Shown here: positions 15,874 through 24,292 of the stretch, in pieces
Position numbering within the stretch: the first letter of the stretch is position 1
Layout: each line of letters begins with the position of its first letter
NCBI RefSeq assembly: GCF_028473745.1
Contig: NZ_CP101137.1
Location: 558,001 to 622,000, forward strand
Direction: 5' to 3'
DNA from: Streptomyces sp. M92
GTDB taxonomy: Bacteria; Actinomycetota; Actinomycetes; Streptomycetales; Streptomycetaceae
Length of the DNA stretch: 64,000 bases
Translations under genes and position numbers: made by a program
Notes under the pieces: generated by a model
Database searches by the model: none
Told to the model about the DNA's origin: nothing
Seen by the model: the letters and a program-made list of their open reading frames with translations, nothing else

Positions 15874-17640
15874 ATGTCCCACACGACGACCGACGAACCC
15901 GCCCGGCGAGCGACCGGGGCCACCGTCCCGGTGCTCGCCTTCGCGGGCATCGTCGTCGCGGTGATGCAGACCCTGCTCGTCCCGGTCATCAAGGACCTGC
16001 CCCGGCTCCTCGACACGTCGCCCGGCAACGCCACCTGGGTCCTGACCTCCACCCTCCTGTCCGGAGCCGTGGCCACGCCGATCATGGGCCGGCTCGGCGA
16101 CCTGTTCGGCAAGCGCCGCATGCTGATCGCCAGCCTGTCGGTGATGGTGGTGGGCGCGCTGGTCAGCGCCTTCACCGACGCGCTGCTCCCGATGATCGTC
16201 GGCCGCACCCTCCAGGGCTTCGCGATGGGTGCGATACCCCTCGGCATCGGCCTGATGCGCGACATGCTGCCCCGCGAGCGGCTCGGCTCGGCGATGGCGC
16301 TGATGAGTTCCTCGATCGGCGTCGGCGGCGGCCTGGCACTGCCCGCCGCGGCGCTGGTCGCGCAGCACACCGACTGGCACGCCCTGTTCTACGGCGCGGC
16401 CGGCCTCGGTGTCCTCTCCATCGCCCTGACCCTCCTCGCCGTACCGGAGTCCCCGCTGCGCGCGAAGGGCTCCTTCGACCTGCCGGGCGCGCTGGGCCTC
16501 TCCGCCGGCCTGGTCCTCTTCCTCCTGCCCATCACCAAGGGCAGCGACTGGGGCTGGTCCTCGCCCGCCACGCTGGGCCTGTTCGCGGCGGCGGCCGTGG
16601 TCCTGTTCCTGTGGGGCCTGATGGAGCTGCGCGTCGCCGCCCCGCTGGTCGACCTGCGCACCACGGCCCGCCGCGAGGTCCTGCTCACCAACCTCGCCTC
16701 GATCATGGTCGGCGTCTCCTTCTACGTCATCTCGCTCGTCCTGCCGCAGCTCCTCCAGCTCCCGGCGGAGACCGGCTACGGCCTCGGCCAGTCGATGGTC
16801 GTCGCGGGCCTGTGCGTGGCCCCGCTGGGCCTGACGATGATGTTCACCGCTCCGGTCTACGCCCGCCTTGCCGCCCGCTACGGCCCCCGCACCACCCTGA
16901 TCGCCGGCCTGCTGATCATCGCGGTCGGCTACGGCGGCGGCCTCGGCCTGATGAACGCCGCCTGGCAGACCGTCGTCACCTCGGTGCTGATCGGCGCCGG
17001 CATCGGCCTCGCCTACTCTTCCCTCCCCGCGCTGATCATCGGCGCGGTCCCGGCCTCGGAGACGGGCGCGGCCAACGGCCTCAACACCCTGATGCGGTCG
17101 ATCGGTACGTCGGTGTCGAGCGCCGTCATCGGCATGGTGCTCGCCAGCACGGCGAACGACGTGGGCGGCGTCGCCGTCCCCACCATGCACGGTTTCCGCG
17201 TCTCGTTCCTGATCGCCACCGCCGCGGTCGCCGTGGGCCTGGTCCTGGCGTTCTTCCTCCCCCGCCGCAGCCCGGCGGCGACCACGCAGCTGCGCGCGAG
17301 CAGCGAGGAGGACGCGAACCTGGCCCGCGCCGAGCAGGCGCTGACCGGCGGGTTCCCGTCCGAGGCGGAGCTGTCCGGCTTCCGCGGCCGGGTGCTGACC
17401 GCCGACGGCGTGCCCGTCGCCCGTGCCAAGGTCACGCTGATCGACCGGCACGGCCGCCAGGCGGGCGCGACGCTCTCCGCCGGCGACGGCGGCTACGCCC
17501 TCGCCGTCCCCGCCTCGGGCCCGTACGTCCTGGCCGCCCGCGCCACGGGCCACGGCCCGCTCGCGCAGTCGGCGACCCACACCGGCGAGCGCCCGGTCGA
17601 CCTGGACCTGTCCCTGCCGGGCGAGCCGGTCTCCGCCTGA
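15874..17640 (+). CDS. MFS exporter (14 TM) with C-terminal carboxypeptidase-regulatory-like domain
   Basis: A 588-residue protein. Residues 1-475 are a DHA2-type MFS transporter: motif A in GRLGDLFGKRRMLIA (about residue 75), and NGLNTLMRSIGTSVSSAVIG in TM13. After the last segment and a charged spacer (about residues 475-510) comes an extra domain of about 80 residues, FRGRVLTADGVPVARAKVTL ... GGYALAVPASGPYVLAARA, which has the strand order and conserved Gly/Ala pattern of carboxypeptidase-regulatory-like / transthyretin-type beta sandwiches. With 14 segments this domain should face the cytoplasm, which is unusual for a fold normally found outside. The start ATG has GGAGG at a good distance. 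Substrate unknown. Confidence 0.9.
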   Translation: MSHTTTDEPARRATGATVPVLAFAGIVVAVMQTLLVPVIKDLPRLLDTSPGNATWVLTSTLLSGAVATPIMGRLGDLFGKRRMLIASLSVMVVGALVSAFTDALLPMIVGRTLQGFAMGAIPLGIGLMRDMLPRERLGSAMALMSSSIGVGGGLALPAAALVAQHTDWHALFYGAAGLGVLSIALTLLAVPESPLRAKGSFDLPGALGLSAGLVLFLLPITKGSDWGWSSPATLGLFAAAAVVLFLWGLMELRVAAPLVDLRTTARREVLLTNLASIMVGVSFYVISLVLPQLLQLPAETGYGLGQSMVVAGLCVAPLGLTMMFTAPVYARLAARYGPRTTLIAGLLIIAVGYGGGLGLMNAAWQTVVTSVLIGAGIGLAYSSLPALIIGAVPASETGAANGLNTLMRSIGTSVSSAVIGMVLASTANDVGGVAVPTMHGFRVSFLIATAAVAVGLVLAFFLPRRSPAATTQLRASSEEDANLARAEQALTGGFPSEAELSGFRGRVLTADGVPVARAKVTLIDRHGRQAGATLSAGDGGYALAVPASGPYVLAARATGHGPLAQSATHTGERPVDLDLSLPGEPVSA

Positions 17641-17656
17641 CCGCGCCCCCAGGCAC

Positions 17657-17689
17657 GCACCCCCCGTCGCACCACGCGGCAGGGGGTGC
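17657..17689 (+). terminator. Terminator hairpin after MFS gene
   Basis: An 8-bp stem GCACCCCC/GGGGGTGC (17657-17664 with 17682-17689) and a 17-nt loop, 16 bp after the MFS stop. Confidence 0.65.
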
Positions 17690-17745
17690 GGCAGCATGGG
17701 GCGCCGTACACCGCGCCTAGCGTCCACGCCCCCGAAAGGCCCCCC

Positions 17746-18423
17746 ATGCCCGCAGCCTCGGCGGCCCCCGCCCCCAGCCCCACCACCCTGGCCGCCTTCG
17801 AGGCCGCGAAGGGGTTCATGCCCACGCACGAGGGCCTCGCGCTGTACGCGGCGGCCGTGGAGGCCGGCGGGCTGGGACTGCCGCTGCTGGAGGTCGGCAC
17901 CTACTGCGGGCGCTCCACCGTCCTGCTCGCCGACGCCGCCCGCCGGGCCGGGGTGAGCGCGCTCACCGTCGACCACCACCGGGGCAGCGAGGAGCAGCAG
18001 CCGGGCTGGGAGTACCACGACCCGGAGACGGTCGATCCCGAACTGGGCGTGATGGACACCCTCCCCACCTTCCGCCGCACCCTCCACCGGGCCGGGCTGG
18101 AGGAGCACGTGGTGGCCCTGGTCGGCCGCTCGCCCCAGGTGGCGTCGGTCTGGAACTCGCCCCTCGGCCTCGTGTTCATCGACGGCGGCCACACCGACGA
18201 GCACGCGAACGCCGACTACGAGGGCTGGGCCCCGCACGTCGCCGACGGCGGGCTGCTGGTCATCCACGACGTCTTCCCGGACCCGGCCGACGAGTTCACC
18301 GGCCAGGCCCCGTACCGCGTGTACCTCAGGGCCCTGGCGTCCGGGGAGTTCACCGAGGTCTCCGTGACCGACTCGCTGCGCGTCCTGCGGCGAACGGGCA
18401 CGGGGATCCGAGGGCGCGGTTAG
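17746..18423 (+). CDS. Class I SAM-dependent methyltransferase (Methyltransf_24 type)
   Basis: A 225-residue enzyme with the Rossmann SAM site LPLLEVGTYCGRSTVLL (about residue 45; GxxxGxS form), the acidic post-strand TVDHHRGSEEQQPG (about residue 82), and LVFIDGGHTDEHANADYEGW (about residue 142), which are marks of the Methyltransf_24 family. C-terminal HDVFPDP is also conserved. Substrate is not known. The start ATG 17746 lies 57 bp after the upstream terminator hairpin. The next gene, a cell-wall amidase, begins 10 bp after the stop, so the two are probably co-transcribed. Confidence 0.87.
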   Translation: MPAASAAPAPSPTTLAAFEAAKGFMPTHEGLALYAAAVEAGGLGLPLLEVGTYCGRSTVLLADAARRAGVSALTVDHHRGSEEQQPGWEYHDPETVDPELGVMDTLPTFRRTLHRAGLEEHVVALVGRSPQVASVWNSPLGLVFIDGGHTDEHANADYEGWAPHVADGGLLVIHDVFPDPADEFTGQAPYRVYLRALASGEFTEVSVTDSLRVLRRTGTGIRGRG

Positions 18424-18433
18424 AGTCGCTGAC

Positions 18434-19435
18434 GTGTCGTACACAGGCCCGGACTTCGAACCACCCCAGCCCCGCCGCTCCCCGCTGCGCCGCCCGCTGA
18501 CCGTGGCGATCGCGGCGCTCGTGCCCGGGGCGCTGCTCGGGTGGGGGGTGTACGCGGCGGTCGCCGGCCCGGACGACGGGAGCGGCGGCGGTGCGGACCG
18601 CGCGGAGGGCGCGCGGACTTCAGCGGCGCCGTCCCCCGGCGGTTCCGCGTCCGCATCCGACGATGCCAAGGAACCGGCGAGCACGTCCCCTTCACCCACC
18701 GTGAAGGAGCCGTCCGCCCCGGCCTCCGCGTCGAAGTCCGCGGACGCCGCCCCGGCGACCGGCCCCCTGAAGGGAAAGGTCGTCGTCATCGACCCGGGCC
18801 ACAACCCGGGCAACTTCCAGCACGCCTCCGAGATCAACCGCAAGGTGAACGTCGGCACGCACTGGAAGGAGTGCGACACGACCGGCACGGCCACCAACGC
18901 CGGCTGGCCCGAGGCGAAGTTCACCCTGGACGTGGCCCACCGGCTGCGCACCCTCCTGGAGGAGCAGGGCGCGACCGTGAAGCTGACGCAGGACGACGAC
19001 CGCCCGTACGGGCCCTGCGTGGACGAGCGCGCCCGGATCGGCAACGAGGCGAAGGCCGACGCCGCGATCTCGATCCACGCCGACGGGTCGGGGGCCGGCA
19101 ACCGCGGCTTCCACGTGATCCTGCCGGGCGCCGTGCACGACGGCGAGGCCGACACCCGCGCCATCGTCGCCCCCTCCGCCGAGCTCGGCGAGCGCGTCGC
19201 GGGCAGCTTCGTCCGCGTCACGGGCAGCGCGCCCTCCAACTACGTCGGCGGCGGCACCGGACTGGTGACGCGGACGGACCTGGGCGGTCTCAATCTGTCA
19301 ACGGTTCCCAAGGTGTTCATCGAGTGCGGCAACATGCGCGACGGCACGGACGCGGCGCTGCTGACCAGCGGCGAGTGGCGACAGAAGGCGGCGCAAGGGA
19401 TGTCTGAGGGAATCGTGAGTTTCCTGCGCGGGTAG
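18434..19435 (+). CDS. N-acetylmuramoyl-L-alanine amidase (Amidase_3), membrane-anchored
   Basis: A 333-residue cell-wall hydrolase that cuts the amide bond between MurNAc and L-Ala. A short cytoplasmic N-terminus is followed by one membrane segment (LTVAIAALVPGALLGWGVY, residues 22-40) and a Ser/Ala/Pro linker to residue 110. The catalytic zinc domain starts at KVVVIDPGHNPGN (zinc His), with Glu in the WPEAKFTLDVA region, AAISIHADG (second His) and the catalytic VFIECGNMRD near residue 300. The start is GTG 18434, 10 bp after the methyltransferase gene. It acts outside the membrane. Confidence 0.92.
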   Translation: MSYTGPDFEPPQPRRSPLRRPLTVAIAALVPGALLGWGVYAAVAGPDDGSGGGADRAEGARTSAAPSPGGSASASDDAKEPASTSPSPTVKEPSAPASASKSADAAPATGPLKGKVVVIDPGHNPGNFQHASEINRKVNVGTHWKECDTTGTATNAGWPEAKFTLDVAHRLRTLLEEQGATVKLTQDDDRPYGPCVDERARIGNEAKADAAISIHADGSGAGNRGFHVILPGAVHDGEADTRAIVAPSAELGERVAGSFVRVTGSAPSNYVGGGTGLVTRTDLGGLNLSTVPKVFIECGNMRDGTDAALLTSGEWRQKAAQGMSEGIVSFLRG

Positions 19436-19593
19436 CGGCCGGCGCACCGATCCCCGGGGACAGGCCAGACGTGCGGACGATAATGTCCTCCGTACGATGA
19501 GGGGCCACCCCCGCGCTTCACACCGGAACCTTTCGGCGACATCGTGACAGCGACGCCTCTACCGACGACGAGACGACCTACGAAGGACCTGAA

Positions 19594-20457
19594 GTGAATA
19601 TCCGCTCCCTCACTCGAGGCGACGGCGTGGTGATCGGAGCAGCGGTGTTGCTGTTCATCGCGTCGTTCCTCGACATCTACTCGATCGACGGTGCCCCGGA
19701 CGACGCCGACATTCCCAGCCTGTGGGGCAGTGGGGCGGTCGTGCTCGGTGTCGTCCTCGCGGGCATCATCGGCACCGCGCTCATCATCGTGGCCCGCGCG
19801 CTGCCGCAGCCGAAGAAGGTGGCGGGACTCGACCTCGGCCAGCTCGGCGTCGCGTTCACGGTCTTCGCCGCCTGGAGCTCGCTCGGCAACATCTTCGACC
19901 CGGCGGGCGCCTTCGACGGCGAGGGCGGCTTCATCGACGATCTCGGCGCCGGCATGGGCCTGATCCTCGCCCTCATCGCCACCCTGATCATGGCCGCCGC
20001 GGCCGTCGCCACCCCGCTGGTCCCGGCGCTCAAGGGCTCCCTGATCCCCGCCGCCCGTCCGGCCGCACCGCAGCCCTACGGCGGCCAGCCGCAGGGTGGT
20101 TACGGCTACCCGGGCGCGCAGCAGCAGCCGTACGGCGCCCAGCCGGGGCAGCCCGGTCAGCCGGGCCAGTCCTTCGGTGGCGGCCAGCCCCAGCCGGGCC
20201 AGCCGCAGCCGCAGGCGCCGCAGCAGGCCCAGGCGCCGCAGCAGGCGCAGCCGTCCGGGGACTTCTCTCCGTTCTGGTTCGCCGTGCCGGTGCCGCGTCC
20301 GCTGTTCGCGGAGGACGGCAACCCCACGCCGATCGCCGAACTGGCGCCCGGCACCTGGTACCTCGCGGTCGAGCAGCGCGGCGCCAACCTGGTCGCGCAG
20401 ACGCAGGACGGCCGCCGCGGCGTCCTCCAGGACACCTCGGGCATCCAGCGCGGCTGA
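19594..20457 (+). CDS. Membrane protein with Gln/Pro/Gly-rich linker and C-terminal domain (DUF5336-like)
   Basis: A 287-residue protein. Residues 1-150 contain four membrane segments (GVVIGAAVLLFIASFLDIYS near residue 10; VLGVVLAGIIGTALIIVARA near 50; then LGVAFTVFAAWSSLGNIF, and GLILALIATLIMAAAAVATP near 127). Residues 150-225 are a low-complexity Gln/Pro/Gly/Tyr linker (QPGQPGQPGQSFGGGQPQP). The last 60 residues (FSPFWFAVPVPRPLFAED ... GTWYLAVEQRG) form a small soluble domain common to Streptomyces paralogues. Function unknown. Starts at GTG 19594 after a 158-bp leader that probably carries its promoter. Confidence 0.78.
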   Translation: MNIRSLTRGDGVVIGAAVLLFIASFLDIYSIDGAPDDADIPSLWGSGAVVLGVVLAGIIGTALIIVARALPQPKKVAGLDLGQLGVAFTVFAAWSSLGNIFDPAGAFDGEGGFIDDLGAGMGLILALIATLIMAAAAVATPLVPALKGSLIPAARPAAPQPYGGQPQGGYGYPGAQQQPYGAQPGQPGQPGQSFGGGQPQPGQPQPQAPQQAQAPQQAQPSGDFSPFWFAVPVPRPLFAEDGNPTPIAELAPGTWYLAVEQRGANLVAQTQDGRRGVLQDTSGIQRG

Positions 20458-20485
20458 TCCGCGCCCGCCCGGCCGTACGACGTCG

Positions 20486-20526
20486 ACGGCCCCTCGCCCA
20501 CCGGTTCTTCCGGGGGCGGGGGGCCG
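20486..20526 (+). terminator. Terminator hairpin
   Basis: ACGGCCCC with GGGGCCGT arms around a GC-rich loop with further pairing, 29 bp after the stop of the membrane-protein gene. Confidence 0.6.
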
Positions 20527-20582
20527 TCTGCGTACCTGCCGCCGCGGGGTTTCAAACACGCATCCGGGGCCAGACGGAAAGC

Positions 20583-20876
20583 ATGTCCCCTCGAAGTCGC
20601 AGTGGCTCCAACTCCGCCGGAACGGCCGTCGCGGTGGTCGCGGACATCATGGCCGTCATCCTCGGACTGTGGATCCTGATGTACCTGTTGGACGCGAACC
20701 GGGCCAACGACCTGGTGCGGTTCGTCCACGACGCCGCGAACTGGCTGGCCGGCTGGTCACGCGACCTGTTCACGTTCGACGAGGCCTGGGCGCGGGTGGT
20801 CGCGGGCTACGGACTCGCCGCTGTCGTCTATCTCTTCGTCGGCCACGCGATCGCCAACCGCCTCCACCGGCACTGA
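20583..20876 (+). CDS. Small two-TM membrane protein of unknown function
   Basis: A 97-residue protein with two hydrophobic segments, AVAVVADIMAVILGLWILMY (residues 14-33) and GYGLAAVVYLFVGHAIANR (about 74-92), connected by an amphipathic stretch with several Trp and Asp. The N-terminus is basic (MSPRSRSG). Starts at ATG 20583. The gene ends 21 bp before a convergent gene. No family recognised; small size and position do not reveal a role. Confidence 0.7.
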   Translation: MSPRSRSGSNSAGTAVAVVADIMAVILGLWILMYLLDANRANDLVRFVHDAANWLAGWSRDLFTFDEAWARVVAGYGLAAVVYLFVGHAIANRLHRH

Positions 20877-20897
20877 TCCGCACCCGGCGACGCGGTG

Positions 20898-21995
20898 TCA
20901 GACGCAGCAGTCCGGGTCAAGTCCCCTCGGCAGGCGGTCGCCGGAGAAGACCTGGCAGGTCGCCTCGTGGCCGCCGAGCGCGGCGACGGCGAGGAGCAGC
21001 GAGCCGGCCGTCCAGGTGGTGAGTTCGCGCGGCCATATGGCGTCGTCGTCGAAGACGTAGCCCGTCCAGTACAGGCCGCTGTCCGCGTCGCGCAGGTGCT
21101 GGATCGACTGGAGGATCTCCAGCGCGTGGTCGGACTCGCCGACCGCCCACAGGGCGAGGGCGAGTTCGGCGGACTCGCCGCCCGTGACCCACGGGTTGGG
21201 CACGACGCAGCGCACGCCGAGGCCCGGGACCACGAAGCGGTCCCAGCTCTCGGTGATGCGGGATCTGGCCTCCGTGCCGGTCAGCGCGCCGCCCAGCACC
21301 GGGTAGTACCAGTCCATCGAGTAGCGGCCCTTGTCCAGGAACCGCTCCGGGTGGCGGCGGATCGCGTGCCGCAGCGCGCCGGCCGCCAGCTCCCAGTCGG
21401 GCTGCGGCTCCTCACGCTGTGCGGCGATGGCGAGGGCGCAGCGCAGCGCGTGGTGGACGGAGGAACTGCCGGTCAGCAGCGCGTCCGTGGTGCCGGTGCC
21501 GTCGTCGTCGCGGCGCCAGCCGATCTGTCCGCCGGGCTGCTGGAGGCGCAGCACGAACTCGACGGCCGCGTGGACGACGGGCCACATCCGGTCGAGGAAG
21601 GTGTCGTCGCCGGTCGAGAGGTGGTGGTGCCAGACTCCGACGGCGACGTAGGCGACGAAGTTGGTCTCGCGGCCCCGGTCGGTGACGTCGTCGTGGGCAC
21701 CGTCGGCGTAGGCGGCGTACCAGGAGCCGTCCTGGTTCTGGTGCCGGGCCAGCCACTCGTAGGCGCGTGCGGCGGCCTCGTGCTCGCCGGCCGCGTCCAG
21801 GGCCATCGCCGCCTCGACGTGGTCCCAGGGGTCGAGGTGGTGGCCGCGGAACCACGGGATCGCGCCGTCCTCCCGCTGCACGGCGAGGATGCCGCGGACG
21901 GTGGCCGCGGCCTGCTCGGCGGTGAGGACGCCGGGCAGGACCAGGTGTTCGGTACGGGGGGTGCGCGGGGTGCGGGGAGTCCGGGGCGAGGTCAC
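20898..21995 (-). CDS. Prenyltransferase/terpene-cyclase-like alpha-toroid protein (cytoplasmic)
   Basis: A 365-residue protein with no signal peptide, built of repeated helical pairs as in squalene-hopene cyclases and glycoside-hydrolase-like alpha/alpha toroids: VRGILAVQREDGAIPWFRG, EWLARHQNQDGSWYAAYADG, LRLQQPGGQIGWRRDDDGTG and SIQHLRDADSGLYWTGY. The DXDD cyclase motif is absent, so cyclisation chemistry is unlikely; it might act as a glycan- or polyprenol-binding or hydrolytic protein. The start GTG at 21995 overlaps the stop of the methyltransferase (GTGA). The first residues contain a PRTPRTPRT repeat. It is the last gene of the glycosyltransferase / methyltransferase / toroid operon under the KstR-like operator. 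Confidence 0.82.
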   Translation of the reverse strand: MTSPRTPRTPRTPRTEHLVLPGVLTAEQAAATVRGILAVQREDGAIPWFRGHHLDPWDHVEAAMALDAAGEHEAAARAYEWLARHQNQDGSWYAAYADGAHDDVTDRGRETNFVAYVAVGVWHHHLSTGDDTFLDRMWPVVHAAVEFVLRLQQPGGQIGWRRDDDGTGTTDALLTGSSSVHHALRCALAIAAQREEPQPDWELAAGALRHAIRRHPERFLDKGRYSMDWYYPVLGGALTGTEARSRITESWDRFVVPGLGVRCVVPNPWVTGGESAELALALWAVGESDHALEILQSIQHLRDADSGLYWTGYVFDDDAIWPRELTTWTAGSLLLAVAALGGHEATCQVFSGDRLPRGLDPDCCV

Positions 21996-22726
21996 GCGGC
22001 GTCCACCGGCGGCAGGTGCGGCTTGGTGGCGTAGGCCACGAAGCTCTTGCCGATCAGCGGGTTCAGCGCCTGCTCGGCGACCCGGGTCGCCAGCGGCTTC
22101 TTCATGATGTCCCAGACCAGCAGCTTGTGGTACGCCCGCACCGGCAGCGCCTTGTCGTTGTCGACGCCGAAGGCGCACTTCAGCCACCAGTACGGCGAGT
22201 GCAGCGCATGCGCGTGGTGGGTGCCGTAGGGCTTGAGGCCGGCCTCGCGGATGCGGGCGAGGAGCTGGTCGGCCTTGTAGATGCGGATGTGACCGCCCTC
22301 GACCTCGTGGTAGGCGTCGGAGAGGGTCCAGCAGACCTTCTCGGGGCCGTAGCGGGGCACGGTGATCGCGATGCGTCCGCCGGGCTTGAGAACGCGGACC
22401 ATCTCGGCGAGGACGCCCTTGTCGTCGTGGATGTGCTCCATCACCTCGGAGATGATGACGACGTCGAAGGACTCGTTGGGGAAGGGCAGGGCGAGCGCGT
22501 CGCCCTCCATGGCGGTGGCGGTGGCGCCGGCCGGGGCCTCGCCGGCCTCCTCCATCGCCGCGAACCACTTGGCGACCTCGCGGATCTCCTCGGCGTTCTG
22601 GTCCAGCGCGACGACCCGGGCGCCGCGCCGGTAGCACTCGAAGGCGTGCCGGCCGGCGCCGCAGCCGAGGTCCAGGACGCGGTCGCCGGGGGCGAGCGGG
22701 AACCGGGAGAAGTCGACGGTCAGCAC
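21992..22726 (-). CDS. Class I SAM-dependent methyltransferase (Methyltransf_11 type)
   Basis: A 244-residue methyltransferase: SAM motif I is VLDLGCGAGRHAFE (about residue 20), followed by ARVVALDQN, EGDALALPFPNESFDVVIIS (motif II/III) and VLKPGGRIAITVPR. The C-terminal half, with HAHALHSPYWWLKCAF and VWDIMKKPL, is specific to this subfamily and includes aromatic residues that could sit at the membrane. It starts at GTG 22726, overlapping the end of the glycosyltransferase gene by 7 bp, and overlaps the toroid gene downstream. By context it would modify the same lipid or glycan as the glycosyltransferase. Confidence 0.9.
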   Translation of the reverse strand: MLTVDFSRFPLAPGDRVLDLGCGAGRHAFECYRRGARVVALDQNAEEIREVAKWFAAMEEAGEAPAGATATAMEGDALALPFPNESFDVVIISEVMEHIHDDKGVLAEMVRVLKPGGRIAITVPRYGPEKVCWTLSDAYHEVEGGHIRIYKADQLLARIREAGLKPYGTHHAHALHSPYWWLKCAFGVDNDKALPVRAYHKLLVWDIMKKPLATRVAEQALNPLIGKSFVAYATKPHLPPVDAA

Positions 22727-24111
22727 GTGGCCCTGCTTTCGGGGTAGACGCCGGTGTCACTGGTGGGGGTCGCGGGGACGGCCGTCGAAGTGGTGGCCGA
22801 GGCGCCGATGGCCTCGCGGTAGCGGGCGGCCGTGCCCTCGGCGGCGCGGGCCCAGGTGAAGTGCCGCAGGACGCGCTCGCGTCCGGACGCGCCGAGCCGG
22901 GCGCGCAGTTCTCGGTCGCCGAGCAGCCGGTTCAGTCCGGCGGCCAGGGCGCCCGCGTCGCCCGGCGGCACCGCGAGGCAGGTCTCGCCGTCGGTTCCGG
23001 CGACCTCCGGGACGGCCCCGCCGGTGGTGGCGAGCAGCGCCGTACCGGTCGCCATGGCCTCGGCGGCGGGCAGTGAGAACCCCTCGTAGAGGGAGGGCAC
23101 GCAGGCGACCTCGGCCGAGCGGACCAGGTCGACCAGTTCGGTGTCGGAGATGCCCTTGACGAAGTCGACGGCGCCTTCGAGGCCGTACCGCTCGATCGCC
23201 TGGGCGACCGGGCCCTCGGCGGGCCGCTTGCCGACGACGACGAGGTGGGCGGCGGGCTGCTCGGTCCGCACCTTCGCCAGTGCCTCGACGAGGAAGACCA
23301 GGCCCTTGAGCGGCACGTCCGCGCTGGACGTCGTCACGATCCGGCCGGGCACCTTCGGCACCGACGGGTCGGGCGAGAACAGGTCGGTGTCGGCGCCGAT
23401 GTGGACGACGTGGACGCGGTCGCCGCGTACGCCGAGGTGGTCGACGATCTCCTGGCGGGAGGTGCCGGAGACGGTGAGCACGGAGGGCAGGCGGCGCGCG
23501 ACGCGCTTCTGCATGCGGGTGAAGGCGTACCAGCGGCGCACGGAGTACCGCCGCTTCCAGCCGTCGGCGGCGTCGAGTTCGAGCTGCCGGTCGACGGTGA
23601 TGGGGTGGTGGATGGTGGTGACGAGGGGCGCGCCCACGTCGCCGAGGAGTCCGTACCCCAGTGTCTGGTTGTCGTGGACGACGTCGAAGTCGCCGCGGCG
23701 GGCGCGCAGGTGGCGGCGGGCGCGCAGGGAGAAGGTCAGCGGCTCGGGGAAGCCGCCGGTCCACATGGTGCCGACCTCCAGCGCGTCGACCCAGTCGCGG
23801 TACTCGTCGCGCTTCGGGGTGCGGAAGGGGTCGGGCTGGCGGTAGAGGTCGAGGCTGGGCAGCTCGGTGAGGGAGAGCCGGTCCTCCGTGCCGTGGTCCG
23901 GGCCGTCGTCCAGTACGGGGTAGGGCTGGGAGCCGATGACCTCGACCCGGTGGCCGAGGCGGGCCAGTTCGCGTGAGAGGTGACGGACGTAGACGCCCTG
24001 TCCGCCGCAGAACGGGTTCCCCTTGTAGGTGAGGAGCGCGATGCGGAGCGGTCGCAAGCCGTCGGCGGCGGGCTCCGGACGGGGACCCGTCCGACTGGCC
24101 TCAGCGGTCAC
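22720..24111 (-). CDS. GT4-family glycosyltransferase
   Basis: A 463-residue retaining glycosyltransferase of the GT-B fold. The N-terminal domain begins IALLTYKGNPFCGGQGVYVR (glycine loop, about residue 28). The C-terminal nucleotide-sugar site is conserved: IVTTSSADVPLKGLVFLVEA (about residue 268), KGISDTELVDLVRSAEVACV, and the EX7E motif in SLYEGFSLPAAEAMATGTALLA (about residue 345). The start GTG 24111 has AAGGGGG 7 bp upstream; a GTG at 24129 is less likely. First gene of a tightly overlapping three-gene operon whose promoter region has a KstR-type operator. Likely builds a glycosylated lipid or cell-envelope glycan; acceptor unknown. Confidence 0.92.
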   Translation of the reverse strand: MTAEASRTGPRPEPAADGLRPLRIALLTYKGNPFCGGQGVYVRHLSRELARLGHRVEVIGSQPYPVLDDGPDHGTEDRLSLTELPSLDLYRQPDPFRTPKRDEYRDWVDALEVGTMWTGGFPEPLTFSLRARRHLRARRGDFDVVHDNQTLGYGLLGDVGAPLVTTIHHPITVDRQLELDAADGWKRRYSVRRWYAFTRMQKRVARRLPSVLTVSGTSRQEIVDHLGVRGDRVHVVHIGADTDLFSPDPSVPKVPGRIVTTSSADVPLKGLVFLVEALAKVRTEQPAAHLVVVGKRPAEGPVAQAIERYGLEGAVDFVKGISDTELVDLVRSAEVACVPSLYEGFSLPAAEAMATGTALLATTGGAVPEVAGTDGETCLAVPPGDAGALAAGLNRLLGDRELRARLGASGRERVLRHFTWARAAEGTAARYREAIGASATTSTAVPATPTSDTGVYPESRATC

Positions 24112-24165
24112 TCTGGGCCCCCTTCTCACTGCACTGTCCCGCGACCCTATGCCGGGACGTTAATC

Positions 24166-24179
24166 TAGAACAAGTTTCA
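24166..24179. promoter_or_regulatory. KstR-type operator between glycosyltransferase operon and tetR gene
   Basis: TAGAACAAGTTTCA matches the published KstR consensus TNNAACNNGTTNNA at every fixed position. It lies in the 181-bp divergent promoter gap, 55 bp from the glycosyltransferase start, so the adjacent KstR-like protein should repress both directions. Confidence 0.75.
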
Positions 24180-24292
24180 GACTTGATCGTTCGGAGGCTC
24201 CGAATCTACCGGCAGGTAGGGAACCTGTGACGAGTGGATCAGGTGATTCACGCCACGGCGCACACCGCCGTCGGGCGGAGGACGGGGAGAAG

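Noticed and set aside
15832..19239. A 1135-codon minus-strand frame over MFS, methyltransferase and amidase genes
   Set aside because: It lies antisense to three well-supported genes and shows the Arg/Ala/Gly-rich composition of a high-GC shadow frame.
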